This document shows positions 1-7,063 of a DNA stretch of 8,708 nt, piece by piece (position 1 is the first letter of the stretch; every line of letters starts with the position of its first letter). The stretch comes from Pseudomonadota bacterium. Lineage in GTDB: Bacteria > Pseudomonadota > Gammaproteobacteria > Burkholderiales > Burkholderiaceae_D. A program made the translations under genes and the position numbers. The notes beneath the pieces were generated by a model that ran no database searches, was not told where the DNA came from, and worked only from the letters and a program-made list of their open reading frames with translations. The DNA lies in the NCBI GenBank assembly GCA_023435945.1, contig JAEZLB010000394.1:1-8708 (forward strand), given 5' to 3'.

Positions 1-222
1 GCCCAGTACTTCATCTTCACAAACCGCGCATCCACGCGCCATTGATCGCCGTACAACTCATACTCGCTGCTGACGGATTCAGGTGATTCGATGTTGGCGA
101 TGTAGTGCTGCTTGATCAACTCCCCCAAACTGCAAACTCAGTATCGGCTCCTGGCGTTGCACAAATTTGATACACCTAATGCTTGAAAGCAGCGCCAGAC
201 AAATACTATGCGTCCACTTGAG
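1..222 (-). pseudogene. Left-edge fragment of a conserved membrane-anchored hypothetical protein, apparently frameshifted
   Basis: Read on the minus strand, bases 119 to 3 give 39 codons starting LIKQHYIANIESPES and containing the segment YELYGDQWRVDARFVK. I associate that pattern with a proteobacterial family of unknown function often annotated 'multidrug transporter' or hypothetical; this is from memory only. The frame is closed by a TGA just upstream. The neighbouring frame (222 to 121) reads a hydrophobic stretch (ICLALLSSI) followed by FVQRQEPILSLQFG. Removing one base from the run of five C at 122-126 joins the two as LSLQFGELIKQHYI, which reads naturally. An in-frame TAG at 223-225 closes the upstream part and no good start codon is visible; a GTG at 160-162 has only a distant AGG. 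The gene therefore looks broken at its N-terminus as well, or carries sequencing errors. It continues beyond the left edge. Confidence 0.45.
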
Positions 223-266
223 CTATACAGCTTGCCGCGTCAAAGCCCGTTACCCTGAAGACATGG

Positions 267-599
267 CTAGCGCAGGCGTGCCTCAAGCTCTCCCTGCATT
301 TGATAGTTCACGCCATCTTCTTTCCAGGCGCCCTGAAGTATTAGAAAGTCGCCCTCGGACTTTAACTGGAGCTGAATCGGGCTTTCATAAGCTTCATAAC
401 CGCGATACTGAAACTTACCAACGCCTATGAACTGTGCGTTTGACGATGCCTCTGCAATGCAATGTCCCGTGAAATGACAACCTTCACGCGCACCTTGGAA
501 GTCAAAGCTGATCCTTGACTCATCAGCAATACATCGTGGGACATCATATAACCAGGTCTTGCCATTGCCTGAAACTTCAATTTCGCCAAAAAAATTCAT
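267..599 (-). CDS. Hypothetical protein, 110 residues, unrecognised
   Basis: I do not recognise this protein. It starts at ATG 599-597, preceded by a strong Shine-Dalgarno sequence (GAGGA, five bases before the start) and ends with TAG at 267-269. The sequence is polar, with alternating hydrophobic residues, many Gly and aromatic residues (for example GKFQYRGYEAYES, LILQGAWKEDGVNYQMQG) and no signal peptide or membrane segment, which suggests a small, mainly beta-strand cytosolic protein. Two cysteines (near residues 23 and 41) do not form a known metal motif. It lies on the same strand as the yej operon but is separated from it by about 360 bases and by a possible terminator, so it is probably transcribed independently. 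The plus-strand frame over the same bases has no comparable ribosome binding site. Existence as a gene is fairly likely; function is unknown. Confidence 0.6.
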   Translation of the reverse strand: MNFFGEIEVSGNGKTWLYDVPRCIADESRISFDFQGAREGCHFTGHCIAEASSNAQFIGVGKFQYRGYEAYESPIQLQLKSEGDFLILQGAWKEDGVNYQMQGELEARLR

Positions 600-736
600 A
601 ACTTCCTCTAACTTTTCACATATCGTAAATTGCCAACTTAAAATGGGCTAGGCGATACCACATCTTCAAAGCAACTCTTTGAAAGCTGCGCCAGCCATAT
701 TGTTGCACTGATCGTATCGTTTGCCAGCACACTCAT

Positions 737-773
737 AAAAAAACGACAAGTCAGGCAGGCCGGAATTGCCTGA
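737..773 (-). terminator. Possible intrinsic terminator of the yej operon
   Basis: On the minus strand a seven-base-pair stem (TCAGGCA at 773-767 with TGCCTGA at 757-751) with a nine-base loop is followed, after seven further bases, by seven T (743-737). The gap between stem and T run is longer than in a textbook terminator, so the call is tentative. It lies about 185 bases past the last gene of the operon. A competing hairpin (760-766 with 783-789) overlaps it. Confidence 0.35.
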
Positions 774-879
774 TCCCGAAATATTCCGGGCTTGAAAAAC
801 TGAGCCTGTCTATGCTCGGACACCAGAATGCATCTGTTTGCAAGTGTAGAGAAGCGAACGGTGCTTGCCGAATTGAGAC

Positions 880-958
880 GGGCAGAGAGCCAGGCATAGA
901 CAAGGCTGCTTGCCAGAAGCGGATGGCCTTATCTATCCGTTATAGAAATTCTCTGCCC
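880..958. repeat. Nine-base perfect inverted repeat enclosing a structured 79-base segment
   Basis: GGGCAGAGA at 880-888 is perfectly complementary to TCTCTGCCC at 950-958. Between them are two smaller possible stems: GGCA/TGCC (893-896 with 911-914) and CGGAT/ATCCG (920-924 with 935-939). Together they could fold into a branched RNA. The segment starts directly after the stop codon of the DUF3565 gene, so it would be the 3' untranslated end of the operon. It is not a tRNA: there is no T-loop sequence and the end stem is too long. No flanking target duplication is visible to support a mobile element. Confidence 0.4.
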
Positions 959-1168
959 TTATCCCACTTGATCCGGCAGCGCCCCCTCATCACACTTCTT
1001 GCACTTCAAGGTTTTACCCAACACAGAAGCACGTCCTGCTTCCGTGATGACCCAAGGCCGGTTGATCCATGGCGGATCGTGGCGGGTGTGCTGGTTATGA
1101 CCGCATTCGAGTTCGGCTACCCAGTGGTTTTCTTCATCCAGGTGAAAGCCGGTGATGCGCCGCTCCAT
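959..1168 (-). CDS. DUF3565 family protein, 69 residues, putative zinc-binding
   Basis: The small protein begins MERRITGFHLDEENHWVAEL and carries the features I recall for the DUF3565 family: a CGH motif (residues 22-24), further histidines at 27 and 30, the PPW...RPWV block (32-40), a TEAGRAS segment (42-48) and a CxxC pair (C56, C59). The arrangement of C22, H24, H27, H30, C56 and C59 suggests a bound metal ion, most simply zinc; this is inference. The function of the family is not known to me. There is no signal peptide or membrane segment, so it should be cytosolic. The start ATG (1168-1166) is preceded by AAGG, which overlaps the yejF stop codon. The gap to yejF is only 8 bases, so it is very likely cotranscribed, and perhaps translationally coupled, as the last gene of the yej operon. 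Length is normal for the family. Confidence 0.85.
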   Translation of the reverse strand: MERRITGFHLDEENHWVAELECGHNQHTRHDPPWINRPWVITEAGRASVLGKTLKCKKCDEGALPDQVG

Positions 1169-1176
1169 CGTGGGCC

Positions 1177-2778
1177 TTATTGCATGGCCGCTTTTTCGCG
1201 GTCCAGCGTGGAATAGGTGGATGCAGCGAGCAGGCGCTGGGTATAAGGATGGACGGGGTGCGACAGCACTTCTTCTGCCATGCCGCTTTCCACAACCTTG
1301 CCATCTTTCATGACCATCACGCGATGCGCCATTGCTCGTATCACGGCAAGGTCATGACTGATGAAAATATACGCAAGGCCATATTTACGCTGCAACTCGG
1401 CCAGCAGGTGCAAGACCTGCTGCTGCACCGATACATCCAGCGAGGAGGTGGGTTCATCCAGCAGGATCAGCCGGGGCTTCAATACCAGTGCCCTGGCAAT
1501 GGCGATACGCTGGCGCTGGCCACCGGAGAATTCATGAGGATAACGTGACATCATGACCGGCGACAGGCCGACTTCTTTCAGGCTGTCGGCCACCGCCTGC
1601 CGGTAGGCGTCTTTGCCCAGTTGAGGCTGATGCAACTCCAGCCCTTCGCTGATGATCTGCTCGATGGTACGGCGTGGCGACAGCGACGCAAACGGGTCCT
1701 GGAACACCACCTGCATGTCGGCACGCAAGGGGCGCACTTCGCTGGCCTGCATATCGGTCAGCCTGTGCTGCTCAAAATCCACCTTGCCTTCCACCGTAGC
1801 CGGCGACAGGCGCAGCAGGGCCATGCCCAGCGTAGATTTACCGGAACCCGATTCGCCGACGATGCCCACTGTCTCGCCCGGCTTCAGGCTGAGATTGACA
1901 TTATCGACGGCGAGGAAGGGATCTTTTTTGAACCACCCCTTGCGTATCCAGAAGATACAGCTCAGGTTCTCTGCATTCATCAAGGGCCCTGCCTTTTCAT
2001 CCGGCATAGAGACGATCCGCTGCGGTCTGCTGGCCAACAGCTTGCGTGTATAGGGTTCGCGAGGATTGGCAAACAGTTGCGTCGTGGTGGTGGTTTCGAT
2101 CAGCTTGCCTTTCTCCATCACACCCACGCGATCCGCGAAATGGCGCACCAGGTTCAGGTCGTGCGTGATCATCAGCACCGCCATGTTCTGTTCTCGCTGA
2201 AGCTGGTTCAACAACTCCAGTATCTGCACCTGTATCGTCACATCCAGTGCCGTGGTCGGCTCATCGGCAATCAACAGCTTGGGCCGGCAGGCCAGCGCCA
2301 TTGCGATCATTGCGCGCTGCCGCTGCCCGCCTGACAACTGGTGCGGATACGACGAGGCACGCCGCGCAGGTTCGGGGATGCCGGTCTTGTCCAGCAGGTC
2401 TACTGCACGCAAGGCAGCCTGCTTGGCACTCAGGCCTTCATGCAGCATCAGCACTTCCGCGATCTGGTTGCCTACCGTAAACAGCGGATTCAGCGCTGTC
2501 ATCGGTTCCTAGAAGATCATCGCGATATCCTTGCCGCGAATGCCGCGCATCTGCGTTTCGCTGCGTTTCAGGATATCCTCGCCTTCAAACAGGATTTGTC
2601 CGGTATAACGCGCATCGTTATTGAGTTGCAGCAGCGATAACGCTGTGACGGTCTTGCCGGAACCGGACTCGCCCACCAGCGCGAATTTTTCTCCGGCCGC
2701 GATGGAGAAACTCACATCGTTGACCACCGTGTTATCGCCGAAGGCAACTTGCAGGTTACGCACATCGAGCAGGCTCAT
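1177..2778 (-). pseudogene. yejF: Tandem-domain ABC transporter ATPase YejF, interrupted by an in-frame amber codon
   Basis: This would be the energising subunit of the peptide importer: one polypeptide with two ATPase domains working on the cytoplasmic face of YejB-YejE. Ignoring the internal stop, the frame gives 533 residues, close to E. coli YejF (about 529). Domain 1 has Walker A GESGSGKT at 36-43, signature LSGGQ near 148-152 and Walker B LLIADEP. Domain 2 has Walker A GESGSGKS near 308-315, Q-loop VFQDP near 358-362, signature FSGGQ and Walker B LILLDEP. The TAG at 2509-2511 replaces codon 90, where the Q-loop glutamine of domain 1 is expected (MIF-stop-EPMTALNP). No other lesion is visible. 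The start ATG overlaps the yejE stop (ATGA) and has an excellent AGGAGG five bases upstream (2784-2789). The stop splits the gene into an 89-residue N-terminal piece and a possible 441-residue restart from ATG 2502-2500. A sequencing error cannot be excluded. Confidence 0.85.
2500..2511 (-). promoter_or_regulatory. Amber codon with overlapping Shine-Dalgarno and in-frame restart ATG
   Basis: On the coding strand the bases are TAGGAACCGATG. The stop TAG (2511-2509) supplies part of AGGA, followed by four bases and an in-frame ATG (2502-2500). This could let ribosomes that stop at the amber codon start again and produce the 441-residue C-terminal part of YejF. The spacing is slightly short. The AGGA would be present in the intact gene too, since only the first base of the codon needs to have changed, so it may be coincidental. 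Confidence 0.4.
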
Positions 2779-3869
2779 GACTTCCTCCTCACGTCCATCG
2801 CGTTACGCAACGCGTCGCCGATATTGGTCAGCAGGAACAGCATGATGGTCAGTACCAGGAAAGTCGACAACGCGATCCACCATGCATCAAGATTGCTTTT
2901 GCCCTGTGCCAGCAATTCCCCCAGGCTGGGCGTCGGCGGCGGCACCCCCAGACCGAGGAAGTCCAAGCTGGTCAGGCTGACGATAGCGGCACTCATACGG
3001 AATGGCAGGAAAGTAATGACCGGCGTCAGGCTGTTGGGCAGCACATGGCGCCAGATAATCTGGCTGTTGGACAAACCCAGTGCCCGTGCTGCCTGCACAT
3101 ACTCGAGGTTACGGTTGCGCAGGAATTCGGCACGCACATAGTCGGACAAGCCCATCCAGCCGAACATGGACAGCAGCAACAATAACAGCAACAGGCTGGG
3201 CTGGAAGATGGAAGCAAAAATAATCAGCAGGTACAGCTCAGGCATGGAACCCCATATTTCCATGAATCGCTGGAAGAACAGGTCGGTGCGTCCGGCAAAG
3301 TAACCCTGTATCGCGCCGGTGAGCATGCCCAGTATCACGCCGGTAATCGTGAGCGCCAATCCGAACAGTACCGAGATGCGAAAGCCGTATAACAGGCGCG
3401 CGAACACATCTCGCCCGCGATCATCGGTGCCGAGCCAGTTCTCGGCACTGGGCGGTGCCGGGTTGGGTTCGGGTGCGAAGTAGTTCAGCGTGTCATAGCT
3501 GTAGCGGTTGGGCGGATACAGCGCAAAGTTACCATCTTTCCTGAACTGGTCCTGGATGAAAGGATCGAGATAATCGGCCGGCGTATCGAAATCGCCGCCG
3601 AAGGCCTTTTCCGAATAGGTGGTCACCATCGGAAACATCCACTGCCCGTTGTAGCGCACGACCAGCGGCTTGTCGTTCGACACGACTTCCGCAATCATGC
3701 TGAAGCCGAACAGGATGCAGAAAATAATCAGGCTCCAGTAACCACGGCGGTTGGATTTGAAACGTTGCCAGATACGCCGGCCCGGAGACAGCGATGGATA
3801 GGTAGGTGCCACCGCTGTGGCAACAGGTGCGGTCGTGGTATCTATATGAGAAGCGGGTACGGTGCTCAT
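2775..3869 (-). CDS. yejE: Peptide ABC transporter permease YejE
   Basis: Inner-membrane permease of the YejABEF-type importer, pairing with YejB. The 364 residues include one N-terminal membrane helix (about 46-62), a long periplasmic loop (63-145), the NWLGTDDRGRDVFARLLYG block (144-162) typical of DppC/OppC-type permeases, and further helices to the C-terminus. The cytoplasmic EAA loop that contacts the ATPase is at about 255-280 (YVQAARALG...RHVLPN). A run of eight leucines lies in one helix (226-233). The protein is about 20 residues longer than E. coli YejE, mostly from a Thr/Ala/Pro-rich N-terminal tail (residues 5-25). The start ATG overlaps the yejB stop by ATGA; the ribosome binding site is weak, so translational coupling is likely. 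Its own TGA overlaps the yejF start in the same way. The frame is intact. Confidence 0.93.
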   Translation of the reverse strand: MSTVPASHIDTTTAPVATAVAPTYPSLSPGRRIWQRFKSNRRGYWSLIIFCILFGFSMIAEVVSNDKPLVVRYNGQWMFPMVTTYSEKAFGGDFDTPADYLDPFIQDQFRKDGNFALYPPNRYSYDTLNYFAPEPNPAPPSAENWLGTDDRGRDVFARLLYGFRISVLFGLALTITGVILGMLTGAIQGYFAGRTDLFFQRFMEIWGSMPELYLLIIFASIFQPSLLLLLLLLSMFGWMGLSDYVRAEFLRNRNLEYVQAARALGLSNSQIIWRHVLPNSLTPVITFLPFRMSAAIVSLTSLDFLGLGVPPPTPSLGELLAQGKSNLDAWWIALSTFLVLTIMLFLLTNIGDALRNAMDVRRKS

Positions 3870-4930
3870 CGATTCAGGCTTTCGAATTGCAGGCGCGGAT
3901 CCGCCCAGACATAACAGAGATCGCCGATCAGTTTCACGATCAGGCCGATCAGCGTAAACAGATACAGCGTACCCATCACCACCGGGTAGTCGCGCCGGAT
4001 CACCGACTCATACGACAGCAGGCCCAGCCCATCCAGCGAGAACAGGGTTTCTATCAGCAGGCTGCCGGCGAAGAAGGCACCGATGAAGGCAGCAGGAAAA
4101 CCGGTGACCAGCGGAATCAGGGCATTGCGGAATACATGCTTGTACAGCACTTTCTTCTCGTCCAATCCCTTGGCGCGCGCAGTCAGCACATACTGCTTGC
4201 GGATTTCCTCGAGGAAGGTGTTCTTGGTCAGCATGGTCATCACGGCAAACGAACCGGCCACCGACGCAATGACGGGCAGCGTGATATGCCACAGGTAATC
4301 CACCACCTTGCCGAACAGGCTCAGTTGATCCCAGTCATCCGAGGTCAGGCCGCGCAGCGGGAACCATTGCAAGAAGGTGCCGCCGCCGAAGAGCACCAGC
4401 AACAGCACGCCCAGCACGAAGCCCGGTATCGAATAACCGAGCAGCACCACCATGCTGGAAACCACATCGAAGCGGCTGCCTTCGCGCACAGCCTTGGCAA
4501 CGCCGAGCGGCAGCGACACCAGGTAAGTCAGTACGAAGGTCCACATGCCCAGCGTGATCGAGACCGGCATCTTGGATTTCACCAGCTCCCATACGTCCTT
4601 GTGATGATAAAAACTCTGCCCGAGGTCGAAGGTGGCAAATCCCTTCAGCATCTGCCAGTAACGCTCGTATGCCGGCTTATCGAAGCCATACAGCTTCTTG
4701 ATTTCCTCTATCTGCTGGGCATCCAGCCCCTGGCGTCCGCGATAATCGGCACCGCTCCCGGCACCGCTGGCTTCGCCTACTGCGCCGACATGGCCGCGCA
4801 TTTCCAGCATCATCTGCTCCACCGGGCCGCCGGGCACGAACTGAATCACGATGAAGGTGATCGTAATCACGCCCAGCAGAGTCGGCAGCATCAGCAGCAG
4901 GCGCTTGGCAATATAAGACCAGATGTTCAT
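3866..4930 (-). CDS. yejB: Peptide ABC transporter permease YejB
   Basis: Inner-membrane permease of the DppB/OppB type. The 354 residues (E. coli YejB about 364) begin with MNIWSYIAKRLLLMLPTLLG, the usual N-terminal helix, followed by the FVPGGPVEQ motif (31-39). A Gly/Ala-rich linker at 49-66 precedes LYGFDKPAYERYW (80-92), which is characteristic of this subfamily. Several membrane helices follow, and the EAA loop is at about 241-272 (YVLTARAKGLDEKKVLYKHV, 247-266). The C-terminus ends in WADPRLQFESLNR, as in its relatives. The gap to yejA is 51 bases with only a weak GAAAG ribosome binding site, the least tightly coupled junction in the operon. The protein should form the channel together with YejE. 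No defects are seen. Confidence 0.93.
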   Translation of the reverse strand: MNIWSYIAKRLLLMLPTLLGVITITFIVIQFVPGGPVEQMMLEMRGHVGAVGEASGAGSGADYRGRQGLDAQQIEEIKKLYGFDKPAYERYWQMLKGFATFDLGQSFYHHKDVWELVKSKMPVSITLGMWTFVLTYLVSLPLGVAKAVREGSRFDVVSSMVVLLGYSIPGFVLGVLLLVLFGGGTFLQWFPLRGLTSDDWDQLSLFGKVVDYLWHITLPVIASVAGSFAVMTMLTKNTFLEEIRKQYVLTARAKGLDEKKVLYKHVFRNALIPLVTGFPAAFIGAFFAGSLLIETLFSLDGLGLLSYESVIRRDYPVVMGTLYLFTLIGLIVKLIGDLCYVWADPRLQFESLNR

Positions 4931-4981
4931 GAATGGACTTTCATTCTGCGCTGGTTTGTTTTGCTGAAAATTCTGGTGTCA

Positions 4982-6781
4982 TCATCTTCTCGGTTCGACC
5001 TGCCACCAGATCGACATGATGTAAGCATCCGCGGAATAATACAGGGGCAGCGTGGCCGGCATGCCAAAACGGTTCCAGTAGGCGACACGATGCACACCCG
5101 AGAACCAGTGCAGCACCACGATATGTTTGTGCAGCAGCACACGGTCCAGCGCCCGTGCAGCGGCCAGCATATCCTCGCGCAACTCGGCGAGCACCAGCTT
5201 TTCCACCAGCTTGTCCACCACCGGGTCTTTCAATCCCCAGTAGTTGCTCGCCCCTTTCTGATCGGCGGCTTGAGAACCGAACATATCGAACAATTCATTG
5301 CCGGGCACGACCACATCCGGGAAACGCATGCTCATCATGTCGAAATCGTAGTCTTCCAGGCGCTTTTGCACCAGCGCGAAATCGGCAGTGCGCTGCGTGA
5401 CCTGCATGCCCAGCTTTTGCAGGTTGCGGACGTAGACACTGATCACACGCGACATGCTGCCCTGATCATCCAGGATCTCGAAGCGGAAAGGCTCCCCCCT
5501 GGCATTGCGCAAGGCGCCGTCGCGATACTCCCACCCCGCTTCGCGCAGCAATTCGACCGCTTGCAACAGGTTGGCGCGCAACGACGACGGTGCTGCGGTG
5601 GAAGGAGGCACCGGCGCGGGGCCGAACACGGCGGGGTCCAATTGCTTGCGCATCGGTTCCAGCAGTCGCAGCTCCTCTTTCGAAGGCAGGCCGGTGGCAG
5701 CCATTTCGCTGTTGGCGAAGAAAGAATTCAGCCTTTCATACTGGTTATAGAACAGCTGCCGGTTCATCCATTCGAAATCCAGCGCCAAAGTCAGTGCCTT
5801 CCTGACGCGCTCATCCTGGAATATCGGGCGCCGCAGGTTCATGATGAAACCCTGCATGCCGGCACCATTGGAATGCTTGAACTCGCGCATCACGATGTCG
5901 CCGTTCCGGATCTTGGCACCGGTGTAACTGCGCGCCCAGCTCTTGGCGCGATACTCCACGTTTACGTCAAAGTCGCCGGCCTTGAATGCTTCCAGCCTTG
6001 CCGTGTCATCCGCATACAGGCGGAAATGGATGCGTTCGAAATTGAACATGCCCTTGCGCGACGGGATATCGCTACCCCAGTAATCGGGGTTCAGGCGGTA
6101 AGTCATGGAGCGGCCCACGTCGAAGCGCTCGATCAGATAGGGGCCACTGGCAATCGGCGCCGCCAACTGGATACGGTCGAACTCCGTGCCCTCAGCCCAC
6201 TTGCGCGAGAACACCGGCATGCTCCCCACCACCAGCGGCAGTTCGCGGTTCAGTGTACGGAAGTCGAAACGCACGGTCCGCTCGTTGAGCACCACCGCTC
6301 CCTTTACGTCCGCGTACACGGCTTTGAAAAAAGGCGCTCCTTTGTCCAGCAATGTGTCGAAGGAATATTTGACGTCAGCTGCCCGGACTGGATCACCGTT
6401 ATTAAAACGTGCCTTGGGATGGATGCGGAAGGTCATGGACATGCGGTCCGGCGCCAGCACCATGTCGTCTGCCAGCAGGCCATACATCGTGGCCACTTCA
6501 TCCTGCGACTGGGTGGCAAGCGATTCGAACATCAGGCCCAGGCCGGGGGCTGAGACGCCGCGCAACGAAAATGGATTGAATTTGTCGAAACTGGTACTGC
6601 GTCCCGGGTTGGCCAGAAAAAGGTCGCCGCCCTTAGGTGCATCCGGGTTCACATAGTCGAAATGCGTGAAACCGGGAGGGTATTTCGGCTCATCGTACTG
6701 GGAAAAAGCATGGGCGGCGAACGCCGTGCCGCCCATTAACCATCCGCTTGCCAGAAACAGGGAAACAAGAAATTTGACCAT
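4982..6781 (-). CDS. yejA: Periplasmic peptide-binding protein YejA (solute-binding family 5)
   Basis: The 599-residue protein (E. coli YejA about 604) captures peptides in the periplasm and delivers them to YejB-YejE. It has a Sec signal peptide: MVKF, a hydrophobic core (4-18) and a likely cleavage site after AFA (residue 22) or AHA (25). The mature start, SQYDEPKYPPGFTHFDYVN, and the VNPDAPKGG block (44-52) are hallmarks of the YejA branch. Further family-5 features include FRIHPKARFNNGDPV (118-132), and the sequence runs without interruption to WWQVEPRR. No lipobox cysteine is seen, so it should be soluble. The start ATG is preceded by AAGG six bases upstream. It is the first gene of the operon and diverges from fabI. 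In E. coli this system takes up microcin C and in other bacteria it has been linked to resistance to cationic peptides; the natural substrate here is unknown. Confidence 0.93.
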   Translation of the reverse strand: MVKFLVSLFLASGWLMGGTAFAAHAFSQYDEPKYPPGFTHFDYVNPDAPKGGDLFLANPGRSTSFDKFNPFSLRGVSAPGLGLMFESLATQSQDEVATMYGLLADDMVLAPDRMSMTFRIHPKARFNNGDPVRAADVKYSFDTLLDKGAPFFKAVYADVKGAVVLNERTVRFDFRTLNRELPLVVGSMPVFSRKWAEGTEFDRIQLAAPIASGPYLIERFDVGRSMTYRLNPDYWGSDIPSRKGMFNFERIHFRLYADDTARLEAFKAGDFDVNVEYRAKSWARSYTGAKIRNGDIVMREFKHSNGAGMQGFIMNLRRPIFQDERVRKALTLALDFEWMNRQLFYNQYERLNSFFANSEMAATGLPSKEELRLLEPMRKQLDPAVFGPAPVPPSTAAPSSLRANLLQAVELLREAGWEYRDGALRNARGEPFRFEILDDQGSMSRVISVYVRNLQKLGMQVTQRTADFALVQKRLEDYDFDMMSMRFPDVVVPGNELFDMFGSQAADQKGASNYWGLKDPVVDKLVEKLVLAELREDMLAAARALDRVLLHKHIVVLHWFSGVHRVAYWNRFGMPATLPLYYSADAYIMSIWWQVEPRR

Positions 6782-6840
6782 TCGCTGCCTTACTCAATCG
6801 GCGTCGCCGGGAATACGCTCTTGGACATCATAGTGTGGCT

Positions 6841-6846
6841 ATTGTA
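6841..6846 (-). promoter_or_regulatory. Possible -10 box of the yej operon promoter
   Basis: On the minus strand TACAAT lies about 60 bases upstream of the yejA start, a suitable distance. No good -35 hexamer sits at 16-18 bases, so the promoter is either activator-dependent or elsewhere. A second candidate, TATGAT at 6832-6827, also lacks a -35 box. Confidence 0.3.
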
Positions 6847-6921
6847 CAGAAACGGGTTTTGCGCAGGCCCAGCGCCGCTCTGGATTTGCGACACGGGAGT
6901 ATGTACCACCCGGTCAAAAAC

Positions 6922-6950
6922 TTGCCGAGCTTGCTGAGTATCCCTACAAT
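6922..6950 (+). promoter_or_regulatory. Likely sigma-70 promoter of fabI
   Basis: TTGCCG (6922-6927) and TACAAT (6945-6950) are separated by exactly 17 bases, matching the consensus at four and five of six positions. Transcription would begin near 6957, giving a leader of about 107 bases before fabI. The whole 282-base space between the divergent yejA and fabI starts contains no other gene. Confidence 0.55.
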
Positions 6951-7063
6951 CTTGCCCATTCCGGATGCCGGGCCTTGTCCTTTCATCCTCATATTCATCC
7001 CGATGCGCCGGTCACCCGCTTTGGCATGACCACGCTCTCTTTTAAGATCTCTCTGGAGTCGCT

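Larger units (their letters stand above)
600..958. other. Intergenic stretch with inverted repeats, no convincing gene
   Basis: No reading frame here has both a good ribosome binding site and a protein-like composition. A 61-codon minus-strand frame (638-823) begins with GTG and encodes a Cys/Phe-rich peptide that I do not trust. The stretch holds several inverted repeats: 880-888 with 950-958, 920-924 with 935-939, 751-757 with 767-773 and 760-766 with 783-789. A 16-base segment at 679-694 (TTGAAAGCTGCGCCAG) recurs with one mismatch at 183-198. The region may be the 3' tail of the yej transcript plus the upstream region of the 110-residue gene; I could not find a convincing promoter for the latter. 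Confidence 0.5.

Noticed and set aside
638..823. A 61-codon minus-strand frame beginning with GTG
   Set aside because: No good ribosome binding site, a hairpin runs through it, and the peptide resembles no known family.
880..958. Possible tRNA or tRNA-like gene from the nine-base closing stem
   Set aside because: No T-loop consensus, no anticodon arm and no CCA end; the closing stem is too long.
1621..2334. A 237-codon plus-strand open frame opposite yejF
   Set aside because: Composition is typical of antisense sequence (His/Arg/Gln-rich), and the yejF motifs on the other strand explain the region.
2509..2511. Recoding of TAG as an amino acid across this genome
   Set aside because: The 110-residue gene at 267-599 appears to end with TAG, and one internal TAG is too little evidence for a changed code.
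3806..6553. A 915-codon plus-strand open frame opposite yejE, yejB and yejA
   Set aside because: It is rich in His and Gln, matches no family I know and lies exactly opposite three well-supported genes; GC-biased codon use readily leaves the antisense frame open.
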